Shown here: piece after piece, positions 31,694 through 43,600 of the stretch
How the letters are laid out: the number at the start of each line of letters is the position of its first letter
Numbering within the stretch: the stretch's first letter is position 1
Source of the DNA: Plasmodiophora brassicae
Lineage: Eukaryota > Endomyxa: Phytomyxea > Phytomyxea > Plasmodiophorida
Direction: 5' to 3'
Length of the DNA stretch: 64,000 nucleotides
Assembly: GCA_036867785.1 (NCBI GenBank)
Contig: CP145412.1
Coordinates: forward strand, 434,001 to 498,000
Notes under the pieces: generated by a model
Told to the model about the DNA's origin: nothing
What the model saw: only the letters and a program-made list of their open reading frames with translations
Databases searched by the model: none
Made by a program: the position numbers and the translations under genes

Positions 31694-32813
31694 GTCGTTT
31701 GGAGAGCAGGCCCAACATTACAAATAATGATATGGAGTGTAAACACTCCTTTCCGATGAAGAGGCGGTTGCCTAGCGATAGCGTTGTGAAGCGCATGCAC
31801 GTGTAGGTTATGTAATGCCGTGCCCGGTAGACTTCCAGAGGGGAGTCCCGTCAGTCGCGGAGTTTTTCTGACCGCAGAGAGCTTCGGTGGCTGCGTGCGG
31901 GCGGAAACGTGGTGCTGGCAAAGGGCAAACTGGCCCGCCTTCCGGTGCGGCATGTGTCCGCATTGCTGGGCCATTGCAGCGATTGTTACCATCGTTTCAA
32001 TCGCGTGCGCAAATGCGGTCCACTCGGTAGAAAAGTTGCATAACGTCTTCCCTTTGCAGATGTCGATGCAGTAACGATGCCGCCTCGTGTTGTCAACTTC
32101 TGTTGTGCTAATCAACTAGCTGTTAGGGACGGCATGCGTCGTGCGCGTTCAGATTTTGTGAATAACGAAGAGCTCGCACGTCTCCTCGCTCTACTTGATC
32201 CCATACTGAGGTTTCACGAGTCGGTTCCGTTGGACTTTGCTGATCGCTGACATGCCGATCAAGGTCGCCGGGTTCGACAATGGCGAATGGGTCGTTTGCT
32301 TCGACAATGATGAATGGCTCGAATTTCTATGAAAGTATTGGCTACTCTTGGCTTGCGGCGGATCGCCCGCATTCCTCGCACCCTATGTCGTATCAGTATG
32401 ACTAATCATTGTGATGGTACGTCTCTATTGATGCGTCGCTAACATGTTTCCTATCCAATCAGGTCGTTCGTCTCGTCGCCGGCGCCGCACTCTATGTCTC
32501 AACCGTATGCAACGTTCGTGATCCAGTTGTCCTGTAAGGTGCGTTGCTGACATACTCCCTGCAGCACGAGAAGGCGTAGTCTAGGTGATGCATCGTTCGT
32601 CACGCCGCGGCCGTGCACTACGCCTCAACCGTGTGCAACGTTCGTGACCCAGTTGCCCTGTAATGGTACGCTGCTGACATTCTCCATGCAGCACGACATG
32701 GCGTAATCCAGTTGAAGAATGGACGGACTCGTGGGTCCGCAATTTGAGTCGGCCTGTGCGATACGCCGGTCGAGGCACTGTATCCAGTCGCTACGCCGAT
32801 CAAGCCACTGTAA
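31694..32813. other. Intergenic region with diverged tandem repeats
   Basis: No supported gene. A 26-codon frame at about 32251-32331 contains a repeated FDNxEW unit but has no family and no splice context. A two-copy tandem repeat occupies roughly 32484-32707. Confidence 0.5.
32484..32707. repeat. Two-copy diverged tandem repeat of about 128-bp period
   Basis: Copy one (about 32484-32581) and copy two (about 32612-32707) share long blocks, including CTCAACCGT followed by TGCAACGTTCGTGA, CCAGTTG, CCTGTAA, GCTGACAT, TGCAGCACGA and GGCGTA. They differ by scattered substitutions and small gaps. Preceding sequence also shares a GATGCxTCGTTCGTC block. It is most easily explained as an old local duplication in non-coding DNA. 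Confidence 0.75.
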
Positions 32814-33803
32814 GTGTGGCTGCTCGCACGCGGTATGCAAGGTGCTAAGATTTCAACAGGTGGTCACTCGGGTGCTGTCGGCCCTGCTGTTGGGTGCTGC
32901 ATCCACAAGCAAACTTGCAGGCCGTTAGTTCATGCGCCCGTTTGCGTCGAAAAGGAATTGACGATTCCATGTTCTTCAGGTGTGCGTTCACGTGTGTCTT
33001 CGGGCAGGTCGTTGCTGCCCAAAGCGTCTTCACGCGCGTTATCACTAGCTCGAGAACCAGAACCAGCACGGGCATCGTGGCGGGCACTGGGTGCCGGTGT
33101 TCTCCTGTCGACGGCATCAGTGTTCGCCGGACGGTCGGCAGGCCGGTACCTGTACAAGCGGCTCGCTACGACGAAACGTGTACGGAACGAAGCTGATGTG
33201 CTTGTCCCTGCTGAAGCGAATGCTGCGGGAGACTCCTCGCCACCCAATCCGCCCTTCGGTCAGAACTCGACGTTAACCATCTCCATTGTTTGCGTTTCTG
33301 TGGTTATCGTTGTTGTCGCCGTTACGTCCGTAATCGTCGCTGTTCGATGCCGTTCCCTGCGGCGCATACGGATGGCGAGAAAGTATGCTGAGCAAGCCCA
33401 GCAGATGGCCGTCGATATCTTCGAGAGGCGTCCTACGGATACTGGACAGGATCCTAGTCCGGCGAACCCACACCGGATGGAGAGCAACAGGCCAGCACCG
33501 CTGGAGTTCATTGGCGATGTCCACATGCAGCCCGTGGCGCTGTTCGACACAACAGGCGGGCAATCGGTAACAACGGCTGTCGATCGACGTACCGCGCCTC
33601 CAGCGAACCGGTATCGTCACTTCACGTTGGACACGCCGTCATCAGCACCGATCTGCCGTCCAGAAACCTGGGATACGACCCCGTACTCTTTCCTGGATAC
33701 GGAGATGCCACCCAGTGATCACAAGCACAGACACCGGTCAAGAAGAAACCTGTCACCGCCATTGTCTCGCGCTCGGCATTCGTCGTTCTCAGACTCGTCC
33801 TGA
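32814..33803 (+). CDS. Single-pass membrane protein of unknown function
   Basis: The open frame of 329 codons contains a very strong transmembrane helix at about residues 154-180 (SIVCVSVVIVVVAVTSVIVAV), followed by a basic stop-transfer (RCRSLRRIRMARK) and a helical EQAQQMAVDIFERR stretch, then a long Pro/Ser/Arg-rich disordered tail. Before the helix are a weaker hydrophobic segment (LGAGVLLSTASVFA) and a Pro-rich juxtamembrane stretch. The first 60 residues are Cys-containing, low quality and may be intronic or untranslated; splice-like AG and GT dinucleotides occur there. No family is recognised. Its C-terminus converges on the Cu/Zn SOD gene. Confidence 0.5.
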   Translation: MWLLARGMQGAKISTGGHSGAVGPAVGCCIHKQTCRPLVHAPVCVEKELTIPCSSGVRSRVSSGRSLLPKASSRALSLAREPEPARASWRALGAGVLLSTASVFAGRSAGRYLYKRLATTKRVRNEADVLVPAEANAAGDSSPPNPPFGQNSTLTISIVCVSVVIVVVAVTSVIVAVRCRSLRRIRMARKYAEQAQQMAVDIFERRPTDTGQDPSPANPHRMESNRPAPLEFIGDVHMQPVALFDTTGGQSVTTAVDRRTAPPANRYRHFTLDTPSSAPICRPETWDTTPYSFLDTEMPPSDHKHRHRSRRNLSPPLSRARHSSFSDSS

Positions 33804-33973
33804 CCCTGGCCTGGTCTACCCATATGTAGAAACGCCCCACCTATCAGTATAGTTCAACGCTATTTATGCTCTACTTCTATTGCTCAGTCTCGAGACACGT
33901 TATGAATCGTGTGCCGGTGTGTATTCAGAGTAGTACCCTACTGGGCGAGTTTCTGCGCGACTGCAATCTGCGA

Positions 33974-34566
33974 TCACGCGGCCTTTCCGCGACCGATGAC
34001 ACCACCAGCGACCCGTCCGCCAGCATTGCCCGTCGTCTTCGACAGCTGATGGCTCGTCTTGCCCAGGTCGTCAGCGACTACGACAACGCTCGCCTGATTA
34101 GACATCCGGTTTACGAGCAGGCAATGCGCGTTGATACTTTCGTGAATGATGAATGCGCGTCCGATGACGGAATTGTCGCCAATGAGGGTGACCATCGAAT
34201 CCGTGATGGAGACAGTGGCGACGCCGTCCTCGTTGGCGACGATGTTGCCGAGGTCGCCGAAATGGCGTTCGCTGGCAGTCGGCGCACCATGTGCCATCTT
34301 CATCGGGTTGAAGTGCCCACCCGTCGACGAACACCCTTGCGACAGGTCACCGAATTCGTGAATGTGGAAGCCCTAGAGCACCCAACGCTCGACGTCACAC
34401 TTCCCAAGGCACATCGATCATCGCAACGAAGTACATGTTTTCCCGCGTCCAATCCTTTGATCGTCCCCGCGATCTTGGTGGGTCCTCCAGCTTCGTCTTG
34501 CGACAGCGTCACCGACCCGGACACGCCATCACCGCGAAATACGCACACACCGGTCAGGACGCCCAT
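33974..34566 (-). CDS. Cu/Zn superoxide dismutase, lacking the conserved second disulfide cysteine
   Basis: Three exons (34566-34435, 34372-34138, 34077-33974) give 156 residues, normal for SOD1. Copper ligands are in HGFHIHEFG, the bridging and zinc ligands in GGHFNP and AHGAP and ERHFGDLGN, and the fourth copper histidine in RAFIIHE. ADDLGK and GNAGGR (active-site arginine) follow. The first disulfide cysteine (in SQGCSS) is present. Its partner, normally in the LACGVIG block, is replaced by glycine (VAGGVIG). The enzyme dismutates superoxide in the cytosol; no signal peptide is seen with the chosen ATG, although a longer frame starts at 34704. Introns are 62 and 60 nt. The gene lies antisense to a long spurious plus-strand frame. 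Confidence 0.92.
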
Positions 34567-34702
34567 GTGCTTGGTATTCGTCTCCGACGACACGTCCCCC
34601 GAACGAACCAGTGAGATACTTCTGGATTGCACGTACGGTGGAGATATATGGTCAGAACCCAGAATGTTGTTCGCGTGCCCGTCTGCCATAGTCAGAATAA
34701 CC

Positions 34703-34897
34703 ATGCGAGCGATGATCTGGATGACTATTCTAGTGCTGGCAAGCAGAGTACATGCCCAGGACCAGGAGCGACAGCCAGAGCAGGGACCATCATCTCAACC
34801 GATGTCACAAGGGAGGCTCCCCCTGGTTCTGCTGATGTTATGCTCCGCTGTCGCTGCCACATGTCGGACGGGCGCCCTACCGTTTCCCTTGTCGTAG
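34703..34897 (+). CDS. Possible small secreted protein
   Basis: A 64-residue frame begins MRAMIWMTILVLASRVHAQ, a good signal peptide with a plausible cleavage after HA. It continues with a Gln/Pro/Ser-rich stretch and ends with a hydrophobic segment (LPLVLLMLCSAVAA), which could be a GPI-type tail. It starts only 137 bases from the oppositely transcribed Cu/Zn SOD. No family is known, and chance cannot be excluded for so short a frame. Confidence 0.3.
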   Translation: MRAMIWMTILVLASRVHAQDQERQPEQGPSSQPMSQGRLPLVLLMLCSAVAATCRTGALPFPLS

Positions 34898-34929
34898 ACC
34901 TTTAAACCCGTCGCTGTGTAGGGGCAATC

Positions 34930-35224
34930 ATGAACATCCGAGCCAAGATTAGTTTACGTCTGGCGCAGAAGGCGATGGACCAGGCAGGTCTCGACAACAT
35001 GAAAGAATTGGTCGAAGACGAAGTAGGCGCCTCGATCATTGAACTACAACAGAGAAACGATACGTCCGACAAAGTCGTCATCGAGGCGGGCGAACCTGCG
35101 CGTGCCAACGACCGCCATTTTGTTGTCGTCCCTGAACCCATCTGTAAGTTGCACACTCTGGGCACGCTTGATCCTGCATTAACTATATCGGCGTCATTTA
35201 GACAAGTCTGCCGGCGACCAGTAG
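34930..35224 (+). CDS. Small protein of unknown function, 78 residues
   Basis: Two exons (34930-35143 and 35202-35224) join across a 58-nt intron with an ideal GTAAGT donor and TTTAG acceptor, phase 1. The product is hydrophilic: a helical N-terminal half (RAKISLRLAQKAMDQAG, then a KELVEDEVGASIIELQQR stretch) and a short beta-like HFVVVPEPIY end. There is no signal peptide or membrane helix. Good start context and an intron with strong sites argue that it is real; no relatives are recognised. Confidence 0.5.
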
Positions 35225-35261
35225 TCAGCCTTACCTAGGTAGTAGTGCAACTAATAGAACG

Positions 35262-35984
35262 GTGGATCTAATACAACGGTGGATCGATTGCGTGGCTAAG
35301 TGGAAGGCACACGAGCACAAACAGGTCCGGATTGCCGGTCCGCACGACAGGCGGGGCCCCAAATCGAGAAAAGACCGCCACGGGGTTACGGACTGCGCGA
35401 TACTCCGTGGCGCGGATACCACGACCGCGTCGCGCCCGTCGGCCGTCACAACGAACAAAGCGGCGATTTGCCTGGCGTCAATGCCGTCGCCACCGCGTCC
35501 CACAAGGCCGTCCAATCTGTCCGCTGCTCTGAGTCGTCCTATTGCGCCCGCGCAGCGACGGTTGATCCGGGAGTCGGCCAGGCATTTATCGGTGTCAGTT
35601 CCATCTTCCCAGTACTGCGTGCCGTCGCCACCCGCGTCGAGGCCGACGCAGCCGAAGGAGTCGCCGCCCCATTTGAGAATCCCTGAGACGCAGCGCCGGT
35701 CTCCGAGCGGCTCCTTTCGGCCACGTTCGCTTACGAATTGCTGTTCGGTACCTGACGTCATCGAACCCGTCGATCTTTACGACACGCGAGATCCGACGAC
35801 ACCGAGTGACGTGCGACACCATCACGTCCACAACGTCACCGACGACACGTCATCAACCATATATGCCCAGCTGCGTAATTATTCAGCGATGACGCCGACG
35901 GCGTTGCAATCACCGTCCGACACGGCGTTCGTGTTCGACTTCGAGCCGTTAGTCGTCGCCGTCGAGGAGATGCAATCCCGGTAG
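35262..35984 (+). CDS. Hypothetical Ser/Thr/Pro-rich protein
   Basis: One frame of 240 codons. The first 35 residues include an amphipathic helix (IQRWIDCVAKWKAHEHKQ); the rest is disordered, rich in Ser, Pro, Arg and Thr, and ends in an acidic-hydrophobic FVFDFEPLVVAVEEM segment. No domain, signal peptide or membrane helix is recognised. Absence of stops over 700 bases in a region of only moderate GC supports coding, but the frame could also be part of a larger spliced gene. Confidence 0.4.
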   Translation: MDLIQRWIDCVAKWKAHEHKQVRIAGPHDRRGPKSRKDRHGVTDCAILRGADTTTASRPSAVTTNKAAICLASMPSPPRPTRPSNLSAALSRPIAPAQRRLIRESARHLSVSVPSSQYCVPSPPASRPTQPKESPPHLRIPETQRRSPSGSFRPRSLTNCCSVPDVIEPVDLYDTRDPTTPSDVRHHHVHNVTDDTSSTIYAQLRNYSAMTPTALQSPSDTAFVFDFEPLVVAVEEMQSR

Positions 35985-36598
35985 CAGGCAAAGACATGTA
36001 CCACCTCCACCGGACACATGTCGCCCCCGCCTACATTGTTCTAGCTGATTCCTGCACTATTACGCGTCTCTGCCGTGCCTCTGTGCATATCATAAACCCG
36101 GACGATAATGCTTCAGTCCCTGTCCAATCTGTTCACTGTAAAAATGAAATATATACAAATTATTGCTATCTTAACAAGCGCTCATGCTGCGTGTTTGTCT
36201 GTTGTACTCGTTCCGCTGATCTGTTATCGGTAGTGTTAGGGTGTCTCCTGTGTCGCCGGGCTGTGAAACGGACGCGCCTTGAAGGCGGAACACTCTTAGG
36301 CATCTTTGTGGGGACATTCTGCCACGATCGCTGCAAGCGATCTGAAACTTCCCGAAACGTCGCTTGGACTGGATCAGAGATTGTACAGTCGTTTTCGCTA
36401 GGTGTACAAACGAAGAGCGCTGACATGCCGCATTAAGGTGAAGCTGCGCTGCACCAGGTAACTGCCGCGCCCAGTCCATGTGCAGCGGACGGGCAGAAGT
36501 ACGTATTTACATAGACCTGCCGGTAGGTAATAACGGTCACCTGCCAGTCTGCCACATACCGTCGGTAGGTACATACCTGCGGGCGGACTGCGCGAGCG
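35985..36598. other. Intergenic region
   Basis: No supported gene in about 610 bases. Near 36520-36585 a GGTAGGTA-type motif recurs several times (CCGGTAGGTAATA, GTCGGTAGGTACATA). It is AT-richer than its surroundings around 36130-36180. It precedes the FtsJ-type methyltransferase and probably contains its promoter. Confidence 0.4.
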
Positions 36599-37357
36599 TT
36601 GCCGAGCTTGGCGGAGCGGCGCATCTCTGATGGGCACATGGTGCGCCCAGCGAAACGGTCCGCTGATTTCTTCACGCTCCAGGCTGTCAAGCATGGGTAC
36701 CCGTGCCGGTCCGTGTATAAGCTGTCCGAGATCGACGAGCGGTACAAAATTCTACGACCAGGGATGAAGGTTTTAGACCTGGGCGCGTCTCCAGGTACGC
36801 GATGATGACGAACAGCAGTTATGTCTGCGCCTTACTATTGTTATTTCGTGTTCGGTCAGGATCATGGTTCAAGTACGCCTGCGGGCGGGTAGGCGGCAAG
36901 GGTGCAGTCCTTGCCCTCGATGTCCAGGCGCTCGACCGGGCTGTGCAAGTCCCGACACATGGCAAATTTCTCCTAGAGGATGTTTTCAAGTGGACACCGC
37001 CTGGTCGGCTTCATGGAGCATTCGATCTTGTTCTCAGGTGCGGCCGTATAGTATCTGTGCCGTTCACAAGTGCGTTGCTAACCGTTAACCTTCCCCAGTG
37101 ACATGGCCCCATCGTCATCCGGGGTTCACGATCTCGATTGGGGTGCCGCTCATGACCTGAACGTGCGAACCCTAGAGCTGGCTCGCACGTTACTCCGGCC
37201 GACAGGCGTCGTCCTACTGAAAACGTTTCGTGGCACGTACTTGGAGGAATTTCAGACGACCGTCAAGAAATATTTCCACGACAGCCGCCTTATCAAACCA
37301 AAGTGCTCCCGAACCGAGAGCGCTGAGATCTTCGCACTATTAACCTGCAAACAATAA
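36599..37357 (+). CDS. FtsJ/RrmJ-type rRNA 2'-O-methyltransferase
   Basis: Three exons (from 36599 or 36638 to 36794, 36860-37037, 37099-37357) give 197-210 residues. The family's K-D-K-E tetrad is complete: Lys in CRSVYKLSEID, Asp in LRSDMAPSSSG, Lys in VVLLKTFRG and Glu in SRTESAEIF. The SAM-binding motif reads VLDLGASPGSW. Length and single-domain architecture match bacterial RrmJ and mitochondrial Mrm2, rather than the larger yeast Spb1 or the tRNA enzyme Trm7. An N-terminal presequence is not obvious, so mitochondrial location is only likely. The enzyme methylates the A-loop uridine of large-subunit rRNA. Introns are 65 and 61 nt. Confidence 0.9.
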
Positions 37358-37674
37358 TAATCCAGTCGACTGTCGAGTGCAACGCTCACCGCCAGTCTCG
37401 AAATGAGCCCCGCGTAAACGCAGACGTCGTCCTCTGGCCCAGGGCTGCAGCCAGGCCCGCACGGCAGGTGCGCCGCCTTGGACTGCACTGTGCAGCAGCT
37501 GTCGGGCGCTGGTCCCCACAGTGTTGTATACGCGTAACGTGGCTTGGTCGGGTGTGTGGATTTTTGGCGAGACCACAGTGGTGGGGCAGAGTTGCTATTT
37601 GCAGGCTCTGTCTGACTGGCCATCCTTGTCGCCGGTATCTCCACGCGTAATAGCGCCGGCGGACGACCTTGACG
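37358..37674. other. Intergenic region before the DOCK gene
   Basis: About 320 bases without a supported coding frame, lying between the methyltransferase stop and the DOCK-family start. Both genes are on the plus strand, so the DOCK promoter should lie here. Confidence 0.4.
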
Positions 37675-40600
37675 ATGGGCGTCACCGTCACCGTCGACAG
37701 GGCACCGCCGCCGAATCGCTTCCTGGGCGATTTTGTGCCCGAGGCGCCCGATGGCGCGTCTCCGCTTGTGCGTCATGCGCTGGCGCAACTGTCCCGGCCT
37801 CGCACCCGGGTCGTTGTTGATACCGCGGGTACCAAGTATGTGGCTTGCGCCGTCCCTGAACCCGACCGCGTCGTGCACACGATTGACGAAGGGTCGGAGA
37901 CCAACGCTCAGGCGGCATCACCCCAGCCCCGTTTAGGTATTGACGCTCACAATTCCCCAACGCTGTTCGCTGATCAGCCTTTTTGTTAGCGCAAGCCAAG
38001 TCCAGACCTGGTCTTGCTGATATATTCAGTACCCCTCCAAGAGCCACATTATCGGTTGACAATGTGCGATCTTCAGGCGCTCCTGTTGCATTGGCAAACT
38101 CTGATCGTCTTTCACAGGGATCGATATCGCTTCGCGAGCGCCGCGCTATGGCGACCTCAGTAGGATCCCCGGTTTCAGTCGATGGTACTGCATCATGATG
38201 TCTCTTGAACGTTCTGTCTGACCGCTCGAACGGTTCAGAGAGTGAAGGGTCCGCTCCTGCGGACGTCGATGGCCTGACGATTGACATCAAGGAGGCGGAG
38301 CTCGACCCGGAAGAGCTTCGTCGCCCAGACCTGTATGAGCCGATGGAACTGGATCAGGCTCTTCGACCAGGGCAGACCGTTAGTCAAAAGGTCTGCCTTA
38401 AAGCTACCGGCGGCCATGATATCGAAATGACGAATGTCGATATTGGCAGCTGACGAAGGGGTCGGTTCTGTGGCGATACGAACCGGACTGGGAATACGGA
38501 ACGCCTTTGGAACAAAGCGAATGCTGCAGAGAGAGCGTTCCCACATGGGACAGCACGGAGTCGTTTAGCCAAATGCTATGCATTGTCCAGCGTTTGACAA
38601 TCTGCAATTGCGAGCTGGAACCGTTCTTTTGCACATTGGCAGTTTACGATCTTCGTCCCAAAGGTGGAAAGCTATCCGAGAACTTTCATTTCGATCTCAA
38701 TCCCGAGCAGGTCCGTCGATGACGCTTGGACAGCCTCACTGTTTGCTGACATGTGTAAGGTTTTGACGTCGGGACTGTCTGTCTGGCGTTTCGCCGCTGA
38801 CGAAATAACGCTGACCCGCAACGCTCTGTTCCGCATTCCTGATCGCCATCCGCTTGTTGTCCTTGTCCTTCGTATTGAGCGCGTCTTGCAAGGCGATCCC
38901 GAAGAAGCATTCGCTCCGTACCTCAAGGATCGCAACGTACGTGGTATACAGTTGCATTCAGTTGTGTGCTAACTGCCATTATAGAAAGGAGTGCTCGATC
39001 TCGACAAGATCGGCAAAAACATTCGCACCACGATCAACCGATTGTCTGACTACAGACAAAGTTTCGGTGTTGCCATCCTGCCAATATTCAACGAGACAGG
39101 CGACCTCATTTACGAGACTCCGACGTTCATTACGCAGCGGATTTTCATCGAGAAACAGGTACGCGCCACCTACATGCGTACGCGCCACTGCCCCAACACG
39201 TACGTCGACCGCAGGCGTCAGATGAGGCCACGTTCCTGGACCAGCTGCGGGAATATTACTCCCTACTTTCAGACACTAGCACGAATGTGAAGAAGAAGGT
39301 CGGGGTTGACGTGCCACGTATACATTATGCACCCTGAATGGCGCTGCTCAGATCGTGCCTAGCTCCGAGTTCTGTGTGGAGCTTTACCTGCTTGATACTG
39401 CACTGCCTCCTAATCGAGTCGACCCATCGTTGATACCCCTGAAGCCACCCAGTGAGGTTTGGGACCATCCGATCAAAGGTCGTGGAATTCGGGCGTCTTC
39501 TTCGCCCGTAGTATTTAGCGGCCACCTACAGGTTCTGTTCGCGAGATTGAGTTCTTGCCTTTACCGACTGACTCCACGACATCGCCTTACGACCACTTTG
39601 TCAATTCGCTTTACGTGTATCCCCTCAGCGTCCAGTTTCAGGTAGCGTAATGCTGGGAGACACGAAACACTCTGGTATTCTCGACTAAGAACAATCTACA
39701 TAGAAATACCGGAACATTGCATGTAAGGTTGAACTGCGCCTGTCCGATGTGGCCCTCGATACGGATGGCGTCAAGACCTTCTTCGGAAAGTCATCACAGG
39801 TCGGACTGGGTTCCTTGCTTGATAGTCTGGCAAGGCATGAACGTTGGTGTTTAGTCTGCTTTCTGCACGTCGATGCTCACGCAGGTTGCTTACCACAACC
39901 GAACGCCGTCGATGCTAGACGAAATGAAAATCATGCTACCTTTGTCAATGACCGAATCAGTTCATCTTTTCTTCACTTTCTACCACATTTCCTGCCAGAA
40001 GAAAATGTTTACTGGACCTTGGCTCGCCGATGCTGTAACTGGGTCTAACTGACTCCTGTTCCTCGTAGTGGGAAGTCAACTGAAGAGGTTATCGGATACT
40101 CCATATTTCCGATATTCAAGAACAACATGATTGCACCTGATGGTGTACGTACGGCATACTGCAAGGGGTTTCCTCATTTTGAAACTTGCTCTAGGTGTAT
40201 TCCCTAGCGATTGCGGCACGACTTCCTGATCACTATATGAGCAAGTTTGAAGCACGAGCAGAAAACGCCAATACTCACTTCCGGATGCAGACGGCCGAAT
40301 GCTTTCAGGTGGGATACGTGCCCTGCAAAACTTTACGCCTGAAGCGTACCTGACAAAGCCTCAGATACGCGTCCGTTCCATATCGTGTTTGTTCTGCTCG
40401 GATCCCTGCCTCAACTCGTTCATGACCGCGCTTCCAACTGATGCAACGTTATCTGCGTTACCTGATGACCAGCAGGCTTCACTCGCAGTTAACGTTTCGG
40501 TGGACTACATGCGCAATGTTGATCGTTCTGTCGCAGTGCGATTCCTGCCTGTGATTCTCAATTTCCTGTTCAGCATGATGGCGAGGTCGCAGAACCGTCA

Positions 40601-43600
40601 GGTTCAAAGCTGTTGTTTTTCCAGCGCCGACCTTGTTGTCCAGCATGCACACGCCCATGTTGACGGTGGATCGTTTCGGTCGCCGATTGTATCTGCGTAC
40701 GTCGAACATTGGCTGACCGATGAGGGCTGTGACGACCTCGGAATCGTCCTGGTCGATATGCTTCATTTGGCTCTGGTGTCTCTTGACGAGGACGAATCTG
40801 ATGCCAAACGCCAAATCGTCATGAGAAACGTCTGGTTCTGGCTGGACTGCATCAACAAGTGTTGCATGCTGGCGCATGCGCGGGGGCAACTTCAGATCGA
40901 CCGTTTACAGACCGCGCTGAGCGAGATGCTGGAGAAGATGGCCATCCGGGTTTTGGCACATAAGTCTGCTCTGGGAGTTTCTGCATTGAAAGCGGCCAAC
41001 TCCTGCATTGCCTTGTTTCTGGTTGACCTTCTCAACGTACTGGACAGCAACATCGTACGTTGCGCGAAACCGTCTGTAAAATTTCTAATCGTGAGCCCAA
41101 TCCAGGTCTTTTCTCTTACTGTTCACTATTTTGAAGCCATCGATGTCAAGGATTCCGTCATCCTTGACTTCAAGGTTCGCATAACCTTGTGCTGTATAAA
41201 ACACTCAGGTGGAAAACCTGACTGCTCGTTTCAGATGCGATTCGCTGAGATCATTTTCGATTCTCTCAAGTTCCTAAACGCAACTGGTATTTATCATCAG
41301 AGGATGGCATTTGTGTCCCAGCTGACGACAATAATTTGTGCCCATTTATTCAGGCCTGTCGTCTACCGACGGACTGAACATTCAGTGTGACGAAAACGTC
41401 ATCCGCAACTTGACCTTGGCTTTTCCTCTGCAAGCCATGTTCATAAGGTGATAGGTTCGCGTATTTTACCCCCGTTACGGCAAAGTCCTAACCGGCGTCG
41501 TGTATGCCTGTAGGTTCATTGACCAGCATCTCAACTTCGGAGAAATCACTGTTCGCGCATCACTTTTGAAATCGCTGAGAAGGGTCTGCATCAAACTTGA
41601 CCGTGACTCGTCGCTCCAAGGACACCAGCGTGGCCTTCTGGTTGCATCATTTCTGCCGCTCGTGCAGTGCTTCGCCGATCAGTCTCCTGTAATTTCATCG
41701 CTCCCTGTCAAGCAACAGCGTGATGTCCTTGCTGTGACATGTTGGATTCTTGGTCTAACCGACATTTCTTATCTCGAGCAGTGGTTGGTGCTATATTGCT
41801 TTGTTTGCCCCAGTTGGTTCTAAGATAGTCGTAGGGTTGCACACGAAGACAGCGACATCTTGGCATCCGTTTTCCGCCTCCTCTCATTAGGTCTTCAGGT
41901 GTTCGACTACGTTGGGATCGAGTCCCGCACGAAACAGGTTTGCTAGCACCCGTTCTGCTGATTGCCTGCCTAACCTGTCCGCTGTGCTTAGACGGAATTC
42001 GACTCCATCCTGTCTCCAGAGACGGCGGCCAATTTGTTTGGCATTGACTCTGCAGAAGCGGGAACCGATATGAAAGCCAGTATTGAAGCACTGATGAACA
42101 ATCTTCGACGGGGAGGTGCTGCCCAGGTTTGTTCGAATGCTGGTCCTGCTGCTATCTCGCTGATGTGGGCTGTTCAGCTGACTGGGAGCTCTTCATCTGG
42201 AGGTAGCGTCAAGCTTAGTCTGCGGCAAAAGCGTGCACAAGCTCAGATGACGGGCTCGATACGTCATACCAACAAGATGACTGCGAACAGGGACTCGAAT
42301 TATGTCGAGACTGTCCGAGGAGTCGACGTAACGATGGCGGCCGATTAGACGATGCCCCAGCATTGACGTTTCTGTTCAGGGCGCCGACTTCCTGAAACGT
42401 ATATGTGGTCTCGAAGCAGCATTGAACGCGGAAATTGGCACGGTCTGCACACGGTTCGTTGCAGTCTCCGTAGCGAATCGATGGCCAGGTCGGGCACTGT
42501 CTCCAAGTGTCACCCAAACAAGATACTGACTGCGCGTACCATAGATGAAGCGGGTCAGTATTCAACGGTGACCACCGATGGGTCAACTGGATTCTGCATC
42601 CACCTTATTCAACTGGTGAGCTCTACGATCGGTTGCGAGCAACCTGTGTCGATATGGCTCCCGATATACCCCATCATTCGACACCTGCTGTATGCATATG
42701 GGCCCGTCCTGCTCAGATCGGACCACTTCCAAATGAAGGGTCCGATTACTGAGCTGTGCAGACGGATCCTGGGGCACTGCACGTCCACCAATATCCAGAT
42801 CAGGTTGGTTAACCCCTCTGGGCCGGCTGTCATCTAGCTAATGCGACTTTGCCACAGGAGTTACGCGGCGTCCATCTTGTACTGGCTGGCCTGTGCTGAC
42901 TTGGCGGCAAACAATTCGCTTGACGGCTTCCAGAATGCCCTCACCTCTTCACTGTCGAACATGGTCTCTATTATGTCTGCTGTCTCGGCGTGCAGGTTGG
43001 TTGAACAGCCTGTTGCCACAAAACGTCACTGACAGGAGTGTAAGGCTGGACCAGTCGTTCAGGTCAGTTCCTGCGTCTGCTGTTCCCGGCCTGCAGCGCG
43101 TCATGGAGCGAGCACTCAAGATCCTGAAAGACACTAGGGAAATCGCCCGTCAGGAGAAATTCTGCAGTGCTGGCCAGTGTGATTTGAGTCTCTACGAGGA
43201 CCTACTCGTGTCGATGGCTCACGCCTACACTCATATCCCGCCGTTACGAATCCAGTGGCTGCAGCGTCTGGCAGATCACCTGAACACGTCGGGGAAATAT
43301 GCCGAAGCCGCCCAGGCCACGCTGCAGGTCGCCGATCTTGTGATGCAGCAGTATCGGGAATCGTTGAAAGCAGAACAGCAGGAATCGCCCAAGGTATGTA
43401 TCTCTGCGTCGGCTGTTTCGGTATTCGCTCTGAACGCGGACCTGCAGATCGTCGAGTCGCCTCTCCTTGAGGTCAGGAATCCGGTGCTGATGTCGCTGGA
43501 CCTACCTGACTGTGACCGCCCGTCAAGCAAGACCCGGTCCATTGATCTGCGAACCGTTCGAAGCGATATCGGTAACTGTCTCCTCTGCTGGCGTAACGCG

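Noticed and set aside
32251-32331. A 26-codon frame with two FDNxEW units
   Set aside because: Too short, no splice context and no relatives; the repeated unit may be a chance duplication within non-coding DNA.
33866-34702. A long plus-strand frame overlapping the Cu/Zn SOD gene
   Set aside because: The minus strand encodes all SOD metal ligands through three phase-consistent exons; the plus frame is its mirror. Only the last part (from 34703) might be an independent small gene.
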